Assembly (NCBI GenBank): GCA_963730325.1
Contig: CAVSRC010000012.1
Location: forward strand, 148,659 to 212,658
DNA: 64,000 bases
Origin: CAVSRC01 sp963730325
GTDB taxonomy: Bacteria > Pseudomonadota > Alphaproteobacteria > Rhizobiales > Kaistiaceae
Reading direction: 5' to 3'
A program made the translations under genes and the position numbers. The notes beneath the pieces were generated by a model that worked only from the letters and a program-made list of their open reading frames with translations, was not told where the DNA came from and did no database searches. How positions within the stretch are numbered: position 1 is the stretch's first letter; every line of letters starts with the position of its first letter. Positions 40,118-50,069 of this stretch are shown here, piece by piece.

Positions 40118-41032
40118 ATGCGTTGGCAGGGGCGACGGCAGTCCAGCAATATCGAAGACCGGCGTGGCGACCCCGGCATGGGCGGTTTCGGCGGCGCGTC
40201 GCCACGCATCGGCATGCGCATGCCGGGCGGCCGGCGCGGCGGTGGCATCAGCATCGGCGCGGTCGTTGTCGTGCTGCTGGTGAGCTGGTTCCTCGGGGTC
40301 AATCCGCTGACGCTGCTCGGCGGCCTCGAGGGCGGCGGTACCGGCGGCAGCTCGCTCGGTACCCAGCAGACCGGTCAGATGGGAACGCCGGGCGACGAAG
40401 GCGGCCAGTTCGTCGCCGCGGTGCTCGCCGACACCGAGGACACCTGGACCCAGATCTTCGCCGATGGCGGCAGCCGCTATGCCGTGCCGACCCTGGTGCT
40501 GTTCACCGGCCAGACATCGTCGGCGTGCGGCTTCGCCAGCGCGGCGAGCGGGCCGTTCTATTGCCCGGGCGATCGCAAGGTCTACATCGACCTCGCCTTC
40601 TATCGCGAGCTGCGCGACCGCTTCCATGCGCCGGGCGATTTCGCCCAGGCCTATGTCATCGCCCATGAAATCGGCCATCACGTCCAGAACCTGCTCGGCA
40701 TCCTGCCCAAGGTGAATGCCGAGCAGCGGCAGCTCGGCAAGACGCAGGCCAACGCGCTCCAGGTGCGCACCGAATTGCAGGCAGATTGCTTCGCCGGCGT
40801 GTGGGCGCACATGGCCGACAAGAAGGGCATCCTCGATGTCGGCGACATCGACGAGGCGCTCAACGCCGCCGCCCAGATCGGCGACGACACGCTGCAGAAG
40901 CAGGCCCAGGGCTATGTCGTGCCGGACAGCTTCACCCACGGCAGCGCCGCGCAGCGCAGCCGCTGGTTCAAGCGCGGCTATACCAGCGGCGCCGTCGACG
41001 ACTGCGACACCTTCTCGGCGAGCAGCTTCTGA
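40118..41032 (+). CDS. Neutral zinc metallopeptidase, YpfJ family
   Basis: A 304-residue membrane-anchored zinc metallopeptidase (KPN_02809/YpfJ family). A basic, Gly-rich N-terminus, one membrane helix (about residues 42-62) and then the peptidase domain with CGFASAASGPFYCP, the zinc motif HEIGHH (183-188; His183, Glu184, His187) and the C-terminal QADCFAGVWAH and GDDTLQKQAQGYVVPDSFTHGSAAQR. The active site would be in the periplasm. Start ATG 40118 has a GGAG site upstream. Confidence 0.95.
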   Translation: MRWQGRRQSSNIEDRRGDPGMGGFGGASPRIGMRMPGGRRGGGISIGAVVVVLLVSWFLGVNPLTLLGGLEGGGTGGSSLGTQQTGQMGTPGDEGGQFVAAVLADTEDTWTQIFADGGSRYAVPTLVLFTGQTSSACGFASAASGPFYCPGDRKVYIDLAFYRELRDRFHAPGDFAQAYVIAHEIGHHVQNLLGILPKVNAEQRQLGKTQANALQVRTELQADCFAGVWAHMADKKGILDVGDIDEALNAAAQIGDDTLQKQAQGYVVPDSFTHGSAAQRSRWFKRGYTSGAVDDCDTFSASSF

Positions 41033-41145
41033 GCGTCCGCCGCTGGCCGCGGCCGGCCCAACGCCGTTTTGCGGCATTCGAGAATCGCCTCGCTTCGCGC
41101 TAGATTTGCCATCCGAACGCGGCATTTACGGATGGAGCATGCGCC

Positions 41146-41691
41146 ATGAGCAACAAGGAGGCGATCGCCGATCTGGCGCGCCAGCTTCTCGATCTCGACG
41201 AAGGTGAGTTGCACGCACGCGAGAAAGCCGTGATCGACAAGGTGATCAGGCGGCTGGCCGTCTCGCGCAACATCAACATCGAGATCCAGCGCTCGAAGAC
41301 CTTCGGCGAGCGTCTCTCCGACCGGGTGTCGGAAGTCGGCGGCTCATGGAGCTTCATCGTCGCCTTCGGCGTGGTGATCGCCGTGTGGATGTCGGTCAAC
41401 ACCTGGCTGGTCGTCGTCCACGCCTTCGATCCCTATCCCTTCATCTTCCTCAACCTGATGCTGTCGCTGCTGGCCGCCGTGCAGGCGCCGGTCATCCTCA
41501 TGTCGCAGAACCGGGCGGCGGCGCGCGATCGTCTCGCCGCCACCCACGACTACGAAGTGAATCTCAAGGCCGAGATCGAGATCGCCACACTGCACGAAAA
41601 GCTCGATCAGATCAGGAACCAGGAACTGGCGATATTGATGAAGAAGCTGGCCGGGGAGTGGAGCGCCGGGGGCACGGCGCCGCAGGCGTGA
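41146..41691 (+). CDS. DUF1003 family membrane protein
   Basis: A 181-residue protein with two adjacent membrane helices (about 70-90 and 100-120), flanked by a soluble helical N-terminus and a coiled C-terminus (NLKAEIEIATLHEKLDQIRNQEL). The signature FGERLSDRVSEVGGSWSFIVAFGVVIAVWMSVN is that of DUF1003. Inner-membrane location is clear; the function is unknown. Confidence 0.92.
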   Translation: MSNKEAIADLARQLLDLDEGELHAREKAVIDKVIRRLAVSRNINIEIQRSKTFGERLSDRVSEVGGSWSFIVAFGVVIAVWMSVNTWLVVVHAFDPYPFIFLNLMLSLLAAVQAPVILMSQNRAAARDRLAATHDYEVNLKAEIEIATLHEKLDQIRNQELAILMKKLAGEWSAGGTAPQA

Positions 41692-41736
41692 GGGCGTCGC
41701 GCCGGAGGCAGTTGTCGCCCGACCCCGGCGGCGCGC

Positions 41737-42822
41737 CTACTGCGTGATGTAGATGCTCTGGGTCGGCGGAATGTCCTTGGTCGAGATATTCAGCGCCAGG
41801 ATCTGGTTGAGGATCTGGAAGATGCGCTTGGTGTTCTCGGCGCCGGCATTGGGCACGCAGTAGTTGACGCCGCCATATCTGATCCGCGCGAAACAGTCGG
41901 CGTAGCCTTCCTTGGCCACCACGAACATCGGCCCCTGGCTCGCGCCCGGCTGGTCGCCGTAGAGCACCGTGCGCCGGCCGACCTCGGGGTCGACCAAGCT
42001 GCCGAGATAATGGAAGACCTGGTAGGGCGATCGCATCAGGATCTCGATGGTCTGCGGCCGTCCGTCGATGACGAAGACCACCTCCGAGGTGTTCTTGCGC
42101 TTGGCGGTCTTGCCGGCCGGCGCAGTGCCGCAGCGGATCGGCGAGGCGCGGACATATGCCTGCTGCGCCGGGCCGGCAAGCGCCGGGTCGAAGCAGAGGC
42201 CGTCCTGCGGCTTGCCGTTGGGGCCGGTCACGGTCTCCACCGCCAGTCCGTAGTAGACGGCGAGATAGATGTATTTCTGGAAGCGCGCGAAGGTCGCCGG
42301 GTCGGTCGGCTGGTTGACGATCTGCTCGACGCTGCTGCCGCTGGTGATGCGTATCCTGTCGACCAGCAGCGAGAAGACGAGCGCCCGCGGGAAACCCTGG
42401 TGAACGATGAGATTGGCTTCGGCCAGGTCGATCGGGCGCAACAGCCCGTCATAGAACTCGCGCGACTCGAGCAGGTTCACGTCGAAATTGCTGGTGGCCT
42501 CGTTCTTGAGCGTGTTGGTCAGCGTGTAGTTGGTCTGCGCATTGCTCTGGTTGGGGCCGATGGTCAGCGACGGCAGGCCGGTGGTGAGCGTGATCAGGCC
42601 GGACGAGGCGACCTTGGGCAGCGACGTGAAATAGAGCGGTTCGTCGCGGCTGGCGCGCACGATGTTGAGCAGCACCGCGTCGTTGCGCGAGACGCCGACG
42701 CTCTTGTTGATGGTGGCGACGCGGTTGTGGATGTCGCCCTTGGCGACGCAGCCGGCGACAAGCGCCGCCGCCAGGATCGACGCGATCCGCCCCGCCAAAC
42801 GCAAACGCCCGTCGTCGGTCAT
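41737..42822 (-). CDS. Hypothetical lipoprotein
   Basis: A 361-residue lipoprotein with a signal peptide ending in the lipobox LVAGC (Cys25). The mature part begins with a region ATINKSVGVSRNDAVLLNIVRASRDEPLYFTSLP and ends in FQILNQILALNISTKDIPPTQSIYITQ. No family is recognised. It may face the periplasm from the inner or outer membrane; the residue after Cys is Val, not Asp, so outer-membrane sorting is possible. The start ATG has GGGGAG before it. Confidence 0.75.
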   Translation of the reverse strand: MTDDGRLRLAGRIASILAAALVAGCVAKGDIHNRVATINKSVGVSRNDAVLLNIVRASRDEPLYFTSLPKVASSGLITLTTGLPSLTIGPNQSNAQTNYTLTNTLKNEATSNFDVNLLESREFYDGLLRPIDLAEANLIVHQGFPRALVFSLLVDRIRITSGSSVEQIVNQPTDPATFARFQKYIYLAVYYGLAVETVTGPNGKPQDGLCFDPALAGPAQQAYVRASPIRCGTAPAGKTAKRKNTSEVVFVIDGRPQTIEILMRSPYQVFHYLGSLVDPEVGRRTVLYGDQPGASQGPMFVVAKEGYADCFARIRYGGVNYCVPNAGAENTKRIFQILNQILALNISTKDIPPTQSIYITQ

Positions 42823-43036
42823 CGGACGCTCCCCGGGCCGGTCGGTCTCGCGCCGCTCCCCGGCCATGCCCGGACGGCCTGTCATCCGGGCGAATCATTG
42901 TCGCGGGTAGGGTAGCATCTGCGCGGCCCGCCAATCGCGGGTGGCAAGGCATCGATCGGGTGTTTTCACCCGATCTGTGGCTCCCGCCGCCCGATGCGGG
43001 CATGATGGGATCGATCACCGGGGAAGGGGCGATGCA

Positions 43037-43477
43037 ATGCGCAACCTGACGGGTCTTGCACTGCTGGCATGGGCCGCGACCGCGGTGCCGGCCTTGGCCC
43101 AATCGACCCCCAACCTCGTCGGCGCATGGGCGTGCGATCCGGCGCCGATGGTCATCCGCGACACGTGGACGACGCTGACCTACACCTTCGAGATCGCCGA
43201 GCAGCGCGATGCGCTGTTCACCGGCGAGATGCACTGGTCGCTGCCCAGGGAGGCGGGCGCCGAAGGCAATCAGGGCGGCCAGTCTTCATTCAGCGGCACA
43301 ATCAAGGTGCTGGGCGTCATCGACTGGGACGGCAAGAGCGTCGACATGGTCGCCTTCGGCGACGGCCATCGCCATCACGGCACATTCGTCGATGCCGACA
43401 CGATCCGCTTCGTCCACAGCGAGGCCGGCGCCAATGCCTGGGTGAGCCGGAGCGTCTGCCGCCGTCGGCCGAAGTGA
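43037..43477 (+). CDS. Exported hypothetical protein
   Basis: A 146-residue exported protein: signal peptide (residues 1-21, ending ALA), then a beta-rich region with NLVGAWACDPAPMVIR, SFSGTIKVLGVIDWDGKSVDMV and HRHHGTF. It resembles small avidin-like or lipocalin-like periplasmic proteins only in strand pattern; no family is claimed. Start ATG 43037 with a GGGGAAGGGG leader. Convergent with carA. Confidence 0.65.
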   Translation: MRNLTGLALLAWAATAVPALAQSTPNLVGAWACDPAPMVIRDTWTTLTYTFEIAEQRDALFTGEMHWSLPREAGAEGNQGGQSSFSGTIKVLGVIDWDGKSVDMVAFGDGHRHHGTFVDADTIRFVHSEAGANAWVSRSVCRRRPK

Positions 43478-43484
43478 GTTCAGC

Positions 43485-44672
43485 TCAGCCGCGCTTCTCT
43501 TCCATCATCCCGACGAAGCGCTGGAAGAGGTAGCGCGAGTCGCGCGGGCCGGGCGATGCCTCCGGGTGATACTGCACGCCGAACACCGGCTTGTCCTTGA
43601 CCCTGAGGCCGCAGTTCGAGCCGTCGAACAGCGAAACGTGAGTCTCCTCAACGCCCTCGGGCAGCGACTTCGAGTCGACCGCGAAGCCGTGATTCATCGA
43701 GGTGATCTCGACCTTGCCGGTGGCGAGGTCCTTGACCGGATGGTTGGCGCCGTGGTGGCCCTGATGCATCTTCATGGTCGTGGCGCCGAGCGCCAGCCCC
43801 AGCATCTGGTGGCCGAGGCAGATGCCGAAGGTCGGCACGCCGGCGTCGATCACGCCCCTGATCGCCGGCACGGCATAGGCGCCGGTCGCCGCCGGGTCGC
43901 CGGGGCCGTTCGACAGGAACACGCCGTCGGGCTTGTGGGCGAGGATGTCTTCGGCCGTCGCGGTGGCCGGCAGAACGGTGACGCGGCAGCCGTGGTCGGC
44001 GAGCAGCCTCAGAATGTTGCGCTTGATGCCGTAGTCGACGCAGACCACGTGATGCTTCGGGCTCTCCTGGCGGCCGTAGCCCTGGCCCCACGCCCACGAG
44101 GTCTCGTCCCAGGTGTAGCTCTGGCCGGTGGTCACGTCCTTTGCGAGGTCCATGCCGACCAGCCCCGGCCACGCCTTGGCCTCGGTGAGAAGCGCATCGC
44201 GGTCGAAGACGCCGTCCGGGTTGTGGGCGATCACCGCATTGGGCGTGCCGTGCGTGCGAATCAGGCTCACCAGCGCGCGCGTGTCGACGCCGGCCAGCCC
44301 GATGATGCCGCGCGCCTTCAGCCAGGCATCCAGCCCACGCGTGGCGCGATAGTTCGACGGGTCGGTGATGTCGGTCTTGAGCACGCAGCCGCGCACACCG
44401 GAGGAGGCGGCCATGTTGACCGTCTCGATGTCCTCGTCGTTGACGCCGACATTGCCGATATGGGGAAAGGTGAAGGTGATGATCTGGCCGGCATAGGAGG
44501 GATCGGTGAGGATCTCCTCATAGCCGGTCATCGCCGTGTTGAAGCAGACCTCGCCCGCGGCCGTGCCTTCCGCGCCGATGCCGCGGCCGGCGATCACCGT
44601 ACCGTCGGCGAGCACAATGAGGGCGGTCGGCTCAGGCTCGGCCCACCGGTTCGGGGTCTGGTTGTCGGTCAT
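43485..44672 (-). CDS. carA: Carbamoyl-phosphate synthase small subunit
   Basis: A 395-residue glutaminase subunit that passes ammonia to CarB. The N-terminal small-subunit domain has TGYEEILTDPSYAGQIITFT and GIIGLAGVDTRALV; the class I amidotransferase domain shows the nucleophile Cys in GICLGHQMLGLALG and the His/Glu in GVQYHPEASPGP. Start ATG 44672 matches normal length; an ATG four codons upstream (44684) is also possible. It lies 5.3 kb from carB. Confidence 0.97.
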   Translation of the reverse strand: MTDNQTPNRWAEPEPTALIVLADGTVIAGRGIGAEGTAAGEVCFNTAMTGYEEILTDPSYAGQIITFTFPHIGNVGVNDEDIETVNMAASSGVRGCVLKTDITDPSNYRATRGLDAWLKARGIIGLAGVDTRALVSLIRTHGTPNAVIAHNPDGVFDRDALLTEAKAWPGLVGMDLAKDVTTGQSYTWDETSWAWGQGYGRQESPKHHVVCVDYGIKRNILRLLADHGCRVTVLPATATAEDILAHKPDGVFLSNGPGDPAATGAYAVPAIRGVIDAGVPTFGICLGHQMLGLALGATTMKMHQGHHGANHPVKDLATGKVEITSMNHGFAVDSKSLPEGVEETHVSLFDGSNCGLRVKDKPVFGVQYHPEASPGPRDSRYLFQRFVGMMEEKRG

Positions 44673-44965
44673 GGCGGACGGCATAGCCGCAAGCTCTGTC
44701 CGGATCAATTCACAGCTATGCCGTAGGGCATGGCTGCTATCTTGATTTTTGAATGCGATGGGGGCATATACGCGCCCGCCCGAAGAACGGGCCCATGCTC
44801 CGCGGGTGCGCGGCTCGCGCCCCACCAAAGGCCACAGGCTGCGGGGCGTCCATTTGCGGACTAACAAAAAAGTCGATGCAAATCAACGACTTATACAATC
44901 AACCAAGGTTGCGCGCCGATTTGGCCGGGGTTATCCTGCCGTGGGCGAGGCAACGGGGACCAATC

Positions 44966-45415
44966 ATGCGAGACCAGATCAACGCGGCTCTCAAAGAAGC
45001 GATGCTCTCCCAGGACAAATGTCGCATCTCAACGCTTCGCCTGATCAGTGCCGCCATCAAGGACCGCGAAATCGCCGCGCGCACCGCCGGCCGTGATCCG
45101 GTTCAGGACACCGACATCACCGAAATCCTCATGAAGATGATTCGCCAGCGGCACGAATCCGCGCGGCTTTATGAGGAAGGCAACCGCCTCGACCTTGCCG
45201 AGCAGGAGCGCAAGGAAATGGCGATCATCAAGTCGTTCCTGCCCGAGCAGATGGACGACGACCAGGTCCGCACCGTCTGTGCCGAGACCGTCAAGACCAC
45301 CGGCGCCGCCGGCCTGCGCGACATGGGCAAGTGCATGCAGGCGCTGAAGTCGCGCTACGCCGGCCGCATGGATTTCGGCAAGGCCGGCGCCGTGGTGCGC
45401 GGCCTGTTGACCTAG
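44966..45415 (+). CDS. yqeY: GatB/YqeY domain protein
   Basis: A 149-residue YqeY-type protein of helical structure: MRDQINAALKEAMLSQDKCRISTLRLISAAIKDREIAART, MIRQRHESARLYEEGNRLDLAEQERKEMAIIKSFLPEQM and YAGRMDFGKAGAVVRG. This domain resembles the tail of GatB; the free-standing protein is of unknown function, though linked to aminoacyl-tRNA biology. It is divergent from carA and usually sits upstream of dnaG in rhizobia. ATG 44966 is chosen; upstream in-frame codons lack similarity. Confidence 0.93.
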   Translation: MRDQINAALKEAMLSQDKCRISTLRLISAAIKDREIAARTAGRDPVQDTDITEILMKMIRQRHESARLYEEGNRLDLAEQERKEMAIIKSFLPEQMDDDQVRTVCAETVKTTGAAGLRDMGKCMQALKSRYAGRMDFGKAGAVVRGLLT

Positions 45416-45597
45416 AAACGCTCCCGCACACAGGCGGCGCGCCGGGCGCGTTTCGCCTGCCGTCGATGACAAGGCGCCGTCCGGCAACACGGGCGGCGCT
45501 GCCGATTCGGTGATCCGACACGCGCTGGTTGCTTCATTACGCAACGAATCAGTCTACTGTCATTTTTGCCGGGGGGTGGCTTGGGGAAGGAGCCGCC

Positions 45598-45945
45598 GTG
45601 AGGAGAAGGATCTCGCAGTCCGGGCATGCCCGGGGCAGTGACAACGCAGATGCGCAGCTGGAATTCGTCATCAACGAACTCGCAGCAGATCAGGCGGCCG
45701 TGCGTATTGTCCTGCAGAGCTTTCTCTTGAGGCTGCTTGCCGTGCGGGCCGAATCGGCGCCCGAGACGTTCGCCGAACTCCAGAATCACGTGTTCCGGTC
45801 GATCGAGGCCATTCCTCTGGCCCGTGACGACGAGATCGGGGCCGCCCGCTGGAAGCGGCTGGTGGTGGCCAGCGCCGAGAAGCTGTTCGGCGAGATCGGC
45901 GATACGCTTGCCTCTTCGACTGACGTCCGCCCGCGGCGGAACTAG
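45598..45945 (+). CDS. Small hypothetical protein
   Basis: A 115-residue helical, acidic-to-neutral protein (VINELAADQAAVRIVLQSFLLRLLAVRAES). The start is a GTG at 45598 with an AAGGAG site six bases upstream, which is strong. No family is recognised. Its stop overlaps that of the next convergent gene by four bases. Confidence 0.6.
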   Translation: MRRRISQSGHARGSDNADAQLEFVINELAADQAAVRIVLQSFLLRLLAVRAESAPETFAELQNHVFRSIEAIPLARDDEIGAARWKRLVVASAEKLFGEIGDTLASSTDVRPRRN

Positions 45946-46655
45946 CCGTCCAGCTCCGGGTAATGGCGGAAGATGCCGTCCTCGTTGAAGGGCGGCCGCC
46001 GGTCGGTTGCGACATAGGCCCGGATGCGCGGCCGCGCCGCGATGCGCGCGCTGAGCGCGGCGACCTTTGGTGCATCGGGCAGGTGCCGGGCCATCGCCTT
46101 GGGGAAGGCGTAGGCGAGCCCCGCGATCGCGTGGAACAGCGACAGGTCGGCATAGGAGAGCCGTGCGCCGACCAGATGCCCGTCGCCCTTGGGGTTGCGG
46201 TCGAGGATCGTCTCGAACCATTCGAGGAAGCGCGGGATGCGGTCGTCGCGGAACAGCTTCGCCCGGCGTAACGATTCGGGTTTCTGCTCCTCGTAATAGA
46301 AGGCACCGCCGAGCGGGTGGTGGACGTCGTGGGCCTCGTTGACCAGATCGACGATGGTGAGCTGGATCTGGTGGGTCCACAGCTTCGCCGCTTCCGCCTT
46401 GGGCGCCAGCGCCAGCTTCTGGCCGAGATAGAGAAGGATGTTGGCGGTCTGGCCGATGATCGTCTTGCCGTCACGCAGGAAGGGCGGCGCGAAGGAGGGC
46501 GTGGCGATGCCCCTGCCGTTCCACAGGCGCATCAGGTCGCCGGTGCCGCGCTCGCGCGCCACATCGACATAGTCGGCGCCGGCTTCCTCCAGCGCCAGGC
46601 GGACGAATTCGCCGCGCCCTGGAATGCCGGGCCAGTAATAGAGCTCGTAGGTCAT
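45942..46655 (-). CDS. Glutathione S-transferase family protein
   Basis: A 237-residue GST with the N-domain YELYYWPGIPGRGEFVRLALEEAGADYVDV, where the Tyr/Pro-Gly is the usual start of the G-site, then IIGQTANILLYLGQKLAL for glutathione binding and a helical C-domain ending in DRRPPFNEDGIFRHYPELDG. It is larger than the GST at 13442 and is not a close copy. ATG 46655 is chosen; the frame is open far upstream but without GST sequence there. Confidence 0.9.
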   Translation of the reverse strand: MTYELYYWPGIPGRGEFVRLALEEAGADYVDVARERGTGDLMRLWNGRGIATPSFAPPFLRDGKTIIGQTANILLYLGQKLALAPKAEAAKLWTHQIQLTIVDLVNEAHDVHHPLGGAFYYEEQKPESLRRAKLFRDDRIPRFLEWFETILDRNPKGDGHLVGARLSYADLSLFHAIAGLAYAFPKAMARHLPDAPKVAALSARIAARPRIRAYVATDRRPPFNEDGIFRHYPELDG

Positions 46656-46935
46656 GCGGTTCCCATCGGAGGGTTCGTCGCCGGCCCGCGCGGTCGGCAG
46701 CAAGGCCAGCAACAGCCGATTCGGCCGGATGGTCGTGTGTCTTCCCCGGGGAGAGCATAGCGCACGTCCCGCGGGACGCGCCAAAGATCCCCGTTGTGGC
46801 CCCCGCGGGACTGCCGGCGGCGAGGATTGATTTCGCTCATGGGCCGGTGCGTCGGGGCGCCGCATAGAAGCCGGGGTTATGCCATGGAAAGTCCGTAATG
46901 GGCTGCTTGGGTCCGCCGCAAAGGGGCTTGCAGGA

Positions 46936-47967
46936 ATGAGAAAGCGCGTGCGCAACGAACCCGATAGCGGGCCTGCGGCGGAAGGCGCCATGGTGACCTA
47001 TTCGCGCCTGCCGCGCGGCGGGCGCGGACCGGCCGAGCGCCGGGAGCCGATTCTCGAGGCGCGTGAGGTGCCCTACAGGGACGACGACCTCAGGGCCTAC
47101 GACCCCGAGCGGGCCGCCGGTGGACTGGACGAGGCAATCGACGATCTGGAGATGCCGCGCCGGCGCCGGGGTCGCAAACCCCGCCGTGGCGGGCGCGCCG
47201 CCATACTTGTCGGTGCCCTGGCGCTCGCCGCCGGCATGGTGATCCTCGCCTATGCCTATGGCATCGCCACGCGCCTCGACGCGCCGTCGTCGCTGTCGGC
47301 CGGTGCCTCGGCCAGCGCGCCGGCAGGGCCGGCAGATGCCGGCACAACGCGCGGAACGCTGCCTGCCGACGACGCGGCGCGCTCCATACCGGTACCGGTC
47401 AAGGGCGAATCGTCGGCACCGGTGCCGTCGCCGTCGCCGAAACCCGCCGCGCCTGAAGGCAATGCCGGGGCCGCGCAGCCGGCCACCGAATCCGCTTCGG
47501 CGCCGCCGTCGCCGTCGGGCGCGCACGGCACGCCGATGGATGGCGATGGCGCGCAGCCCTCCGGCGCGGCCCAGCCGGCGCTGGTTGCGCCGGTCCCGGC
47601 GACCAAGACGCCGGCCGCGCCCGCTGCGGCTCCGCCGCCCAAAGCGGCCGATGCCAAGCCGGTCGATAGCGGCGACGACCTCATCAACAATATCGAACGA
47701 CTTCTGGCCCGCGACGGGGCAACCGCGGGTGCGTCGGGCCAACCGGGCGATAGTTCGGCCGAGTCGGCGGGCCCGACGCTACTTTCCCCGCCGCCGCAGT
47801 CGACGGCGGTGTCCGATCCCAACGGTTTGCCGGCGCTGCCGGACCCCAATGCCCCTGCGGCCAGGCTGCCGGCCAATGCCGGTTCGCCGAACCGCCTGAT
47901 CCCGCCGGCCGACATTCCCAACGTGCCGCCGTCCGATACGAGCAACGACCTCGGTCCGCTGCACTGA
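46936..47967 (+). CDS. Pro/Ala-rich single-pass membrane protein
   Basis: A 343-residue protein: a charged cytoplasmic N-terminus (residues 1-80, with KRVRNEPDSG and RRRRGRKPRRGG), one membrane helix (about residues 85-108), then a long Ala/Pro/Ser-rich periplasmic region with little folded content and a short DLINNIERLLARDG helix. No catalytic motif. It looks like a structural or tethering protein. An in-frame ATG at 46879 adds 19 residues. Not recognised. Confidence 0.55.
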   Translation: MRKRVRNEPDSGPAAEGAMVTYSRLPRGGRGPAERREPILEAREVPYRDDDLRAYDPERAAGGLDEAIDDLEMPRRRRGRKPRRGGRAAILVGALALAAGMVILAYAYGIATRLDAPSSLSAGASASAPAGPADAGTTRGTLPADDAARSIPVPVKGESSAPVPSPSPKPAAPEGNAGAAQPATESASAPPSPSGAHGTPMDGDGAQPSGAAQPALVAPVPATKTPAAPAAAPPPKAADAKPVDSGDDLINNIERLLARDGATAGASGQPGDSSAESAGPTLLSPPPQSTAVSDPNGLPALPDPNAPAARLPANAGSPNRLIPPADIPNVPPSDTSNDLGPLH

Positions 47968-48103
47968 GGGACGCCTGCGCATGGCCGGGCCTTGGTGCCC
48001 GGTGCCAGGATATTCATTTCTGAAGGCCGTCTTGCATTTCTGCCGCTATCGACGATGGCGGGACCTCGGCTATTGGTCGGTCTTCCTTGCGGAGCATGGA
48101 CCG

Positions 48104-49081
48104 ATGCACACCATCACGCTTTGGGACGGCCGCCAGGTACCGCGCATCGGCGTCGGCTGCTGGGCCATTGGCGGACCCTTCTTCATGGACGGCCGCGCCG
48201 ACGGCTGGGGCGAGGTCGACGATACCCAATCGCTGCGCGCGCTGGCGCTGGCCCATGAACTCGGCGCCCGCCTGTTCGACACTGCCGACGCCTATGGCAC
48301 CGGCCACAGCGAGGAACTGCTCGGCAAGGCGTTCGCCGGCCGTCGCGATGACGTCGTCATCGCGACCAAGTTCGGCTTCACCCACGATCGCGACCAGCGC
48401 GCGCTGACCGGCACGGACGTGACGCCCGACTATGCGCGCAAGGCCTGCGCGGCCTCGCTCAAGCGCTTGCGGACGGACCATGTCGACCTCTATCAGATCC
48501 ATGTCGGCGAGATGAGCGAGGGCGAAGCCGACGCCCTCGGCGATGTCCTCGAGCAACGCGCCGAGGCCGGCGATATCGGCGTCTGGGGGTGGAGCACCGA
48601 CGACGCCGCGGCCGCCAGGCGGATGCTGAAGTATCCGCACTTCCGCGCCGTGCAGCAGCATCTCAACCTGTTCCACGACGGGCCGGAGATGATCGGCCTG
48701 TGCGAGGACAACGACCTTGTCGATCTCAACCGCTCGCCGTTGGCAATGGGCCTGTTGACCGGCAAGTTCACGGCCGGCTCGCAGTTGCCGCCTGACGATG
48801 TGCGCGCCGCCGGCCATTCCTGGGTCGAGGGTTTCAAGGATGGGCGCCCGACGGCCGAGGCGCTGGGCCGCCTGGACGCGGTGCGCGACTTGCTCACCAC
48901 CGGCGGCCGCACGGTTCCGCAAGGAGCGCTCGGCTGGATCCTGGCTCGCTCGCCACGCACCGTGCCGATTCCGGGATTCAAGACCGAGGCTCAGATTCGC
49001 GACAATCTCGGCGCCGCCGAAAAGGGCCCGCTTCCCGACGCGGTGATGAAGGCGATCGCCGCTCTCATTGCGCCGGGGTGA
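48104..49081 (+). CDS. Aldo/keto reductase
   Basis: A 325-residue NADPH-dependent aldo/keto reductase. The catalytic tetrad is visible: Asp and Tyr in FDTADAYGTGHSEELLG, Lys in IATKFGF and His in YQIHVGE. The C-terminal NADPH motif ALGWILARSPRTVPIPGFKTEAQI is present. Substrate is unknown. The start ATG 48104 has GGAG upstream; an open extension before it does not resemble the family. Confidence 0.95.
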   Translation: MHTITLWDGRQVPRIGVGCWAIGGPFFMDGRADGWGEVDDTQSLRALALAHELGARLFDTADAYGTGHSEELLGKAFAGRRDDVVIATKFGFTHDRDQRALTGTDVTPDYARKACAASLKRLRTDHVDLYQIHVGEMSEGEADALGDVLEQRAEAGDIGVWGWSTDDAAAARRMLKYPHFRAVQQHLNLFHDGPEMIGLCEDNDLVDLNRSPLAMGLLTGKFTAGSQLPPDDVRAAGHSWVEGFKDGRPTAEALGRLDAVRDLLTTGGRTVPQGALGWILARSPRTVPIPGFKTEAQIRDNLGAAEKGPLPDAVMKAIAALIAPG

Positions 49082-49091
49082 GCCACGCCGC

Positions 49092-49877
49092 TCAGTGCCC
49101 GGCAAAATCACCAAGGACGGTCGCAAGCGCCTCCGGTCCGACCGTCACCGTGCCGGCGAAGGGATGGTCGATGGTCACGATGGTCAGCAGTCCGGCGAAG
49201 ATCAGGATCGACAGGGCCCCCGTCATGGCGGCCTGCGCGCGCAGGTTCTCGGTGCCGAAGAAGAACGTGAAGCCGATGGTGATGAAGGCGCCGCCGAACA
49301 GCACCAGCCAGATGATTCTGGGCACGATGCCGTCGGCCATGACCAGACGTTCGCGTCGCGCATCGGAGATGTCGTCGACCTGCCGGAGGATTTCGGCGAT
49401 GACGATGCCTTCGTCCGTGCCGAAGGAATGGTATTTGAGAACCTCGCGATAGATGTCGTGCAGCGCCTTGGTGACGGCGGGGCTTTCGGACTCCTGGGCC
49501 ATGGCCGGCCAGTCTTCGGCGATCGCGGCCGTCAGATAGTCGGTCGTCGCCTGGCGGATGGCGGCGCCATGGTTGGCGTCGATTCCTTCGGAGAGCAGAT
49601 AGATCGTCGCGGCGGCGCTCGCCTCCTGCGCCACCTTGCTGTCGGCCTCGTCGAACTTCTGCCAGACGACGACGACGGCGAAGGCAAGCAGCACCGCGTA
49701 GAGCACGCCGACGGTCGCGAACTTGAAGCCGGCCACCTCGTTGTTGGTGCGCAATCGGGTCAATTCGACGTAGCGGCGGGCAATGACCGGCCCGGCCATG
49801 GCGAGCAGCGTCGTCGGAACCATGAGAATGGTTGCGGAGAGCCACAGCGGCAGGCTCGTCAGATAGAACATCAGCAT
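49092..49877 (-). CDS. DUF4239 membrane protein (bestrophin-like)
   Basis: A 261-residue protein with about four membrane segments. The core RLRTNNEVAGFKFATVGVLYAVLLAFAVVVVWQKFDEAD and EASAAATIYLLSEGI is the DUF4239 pattern, distantly like bestrophin channel proteins. A channel role is inferred, not shown. It is convergent with the aldo/keto reductase and has its ATG at 49877. Confidence 0.8.
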   Translation of the reverse strand: MLMFYLTSLPLWLSATILMVPTTLLAMAGPVIARRYVELTRLRTNNEVAGFKFATVGVLYAVLLAFAVVVVWQKFDEADSKVAQEASAAATIYLLSEGIDANHGAAIRQATTDYLTAAIAEDWPAMAQESESPAVTKALHDIYREVLKYHSFGTDEGIVIAEILRQVDDISDARRERLVMADGIVPRIIWLVLFGGAFITIGFTFFFGTENLRAQAAMTGALSILIFAGLLTIVTIDHPFAGTVTVGPEALATVLGDFAGH

Positions 49878-50069
49878 GGCCGGGCTCCCCCTGGTCGTCC
49901 GCGGACGAAATGGAGATTTGGCGCCTTTTCGGACGTCCCGCAAGTCGGGCGGCGGGCTGCCTGATGCTCGCGATGGTGGCGCGGTCCGGCCGACGCCGAT
50001 GCAACCCGCGAATAAAGACATCAGCCGGCTAAATGCTAGAATGGTTCCAGATGGGTCAGGGAGATCGCC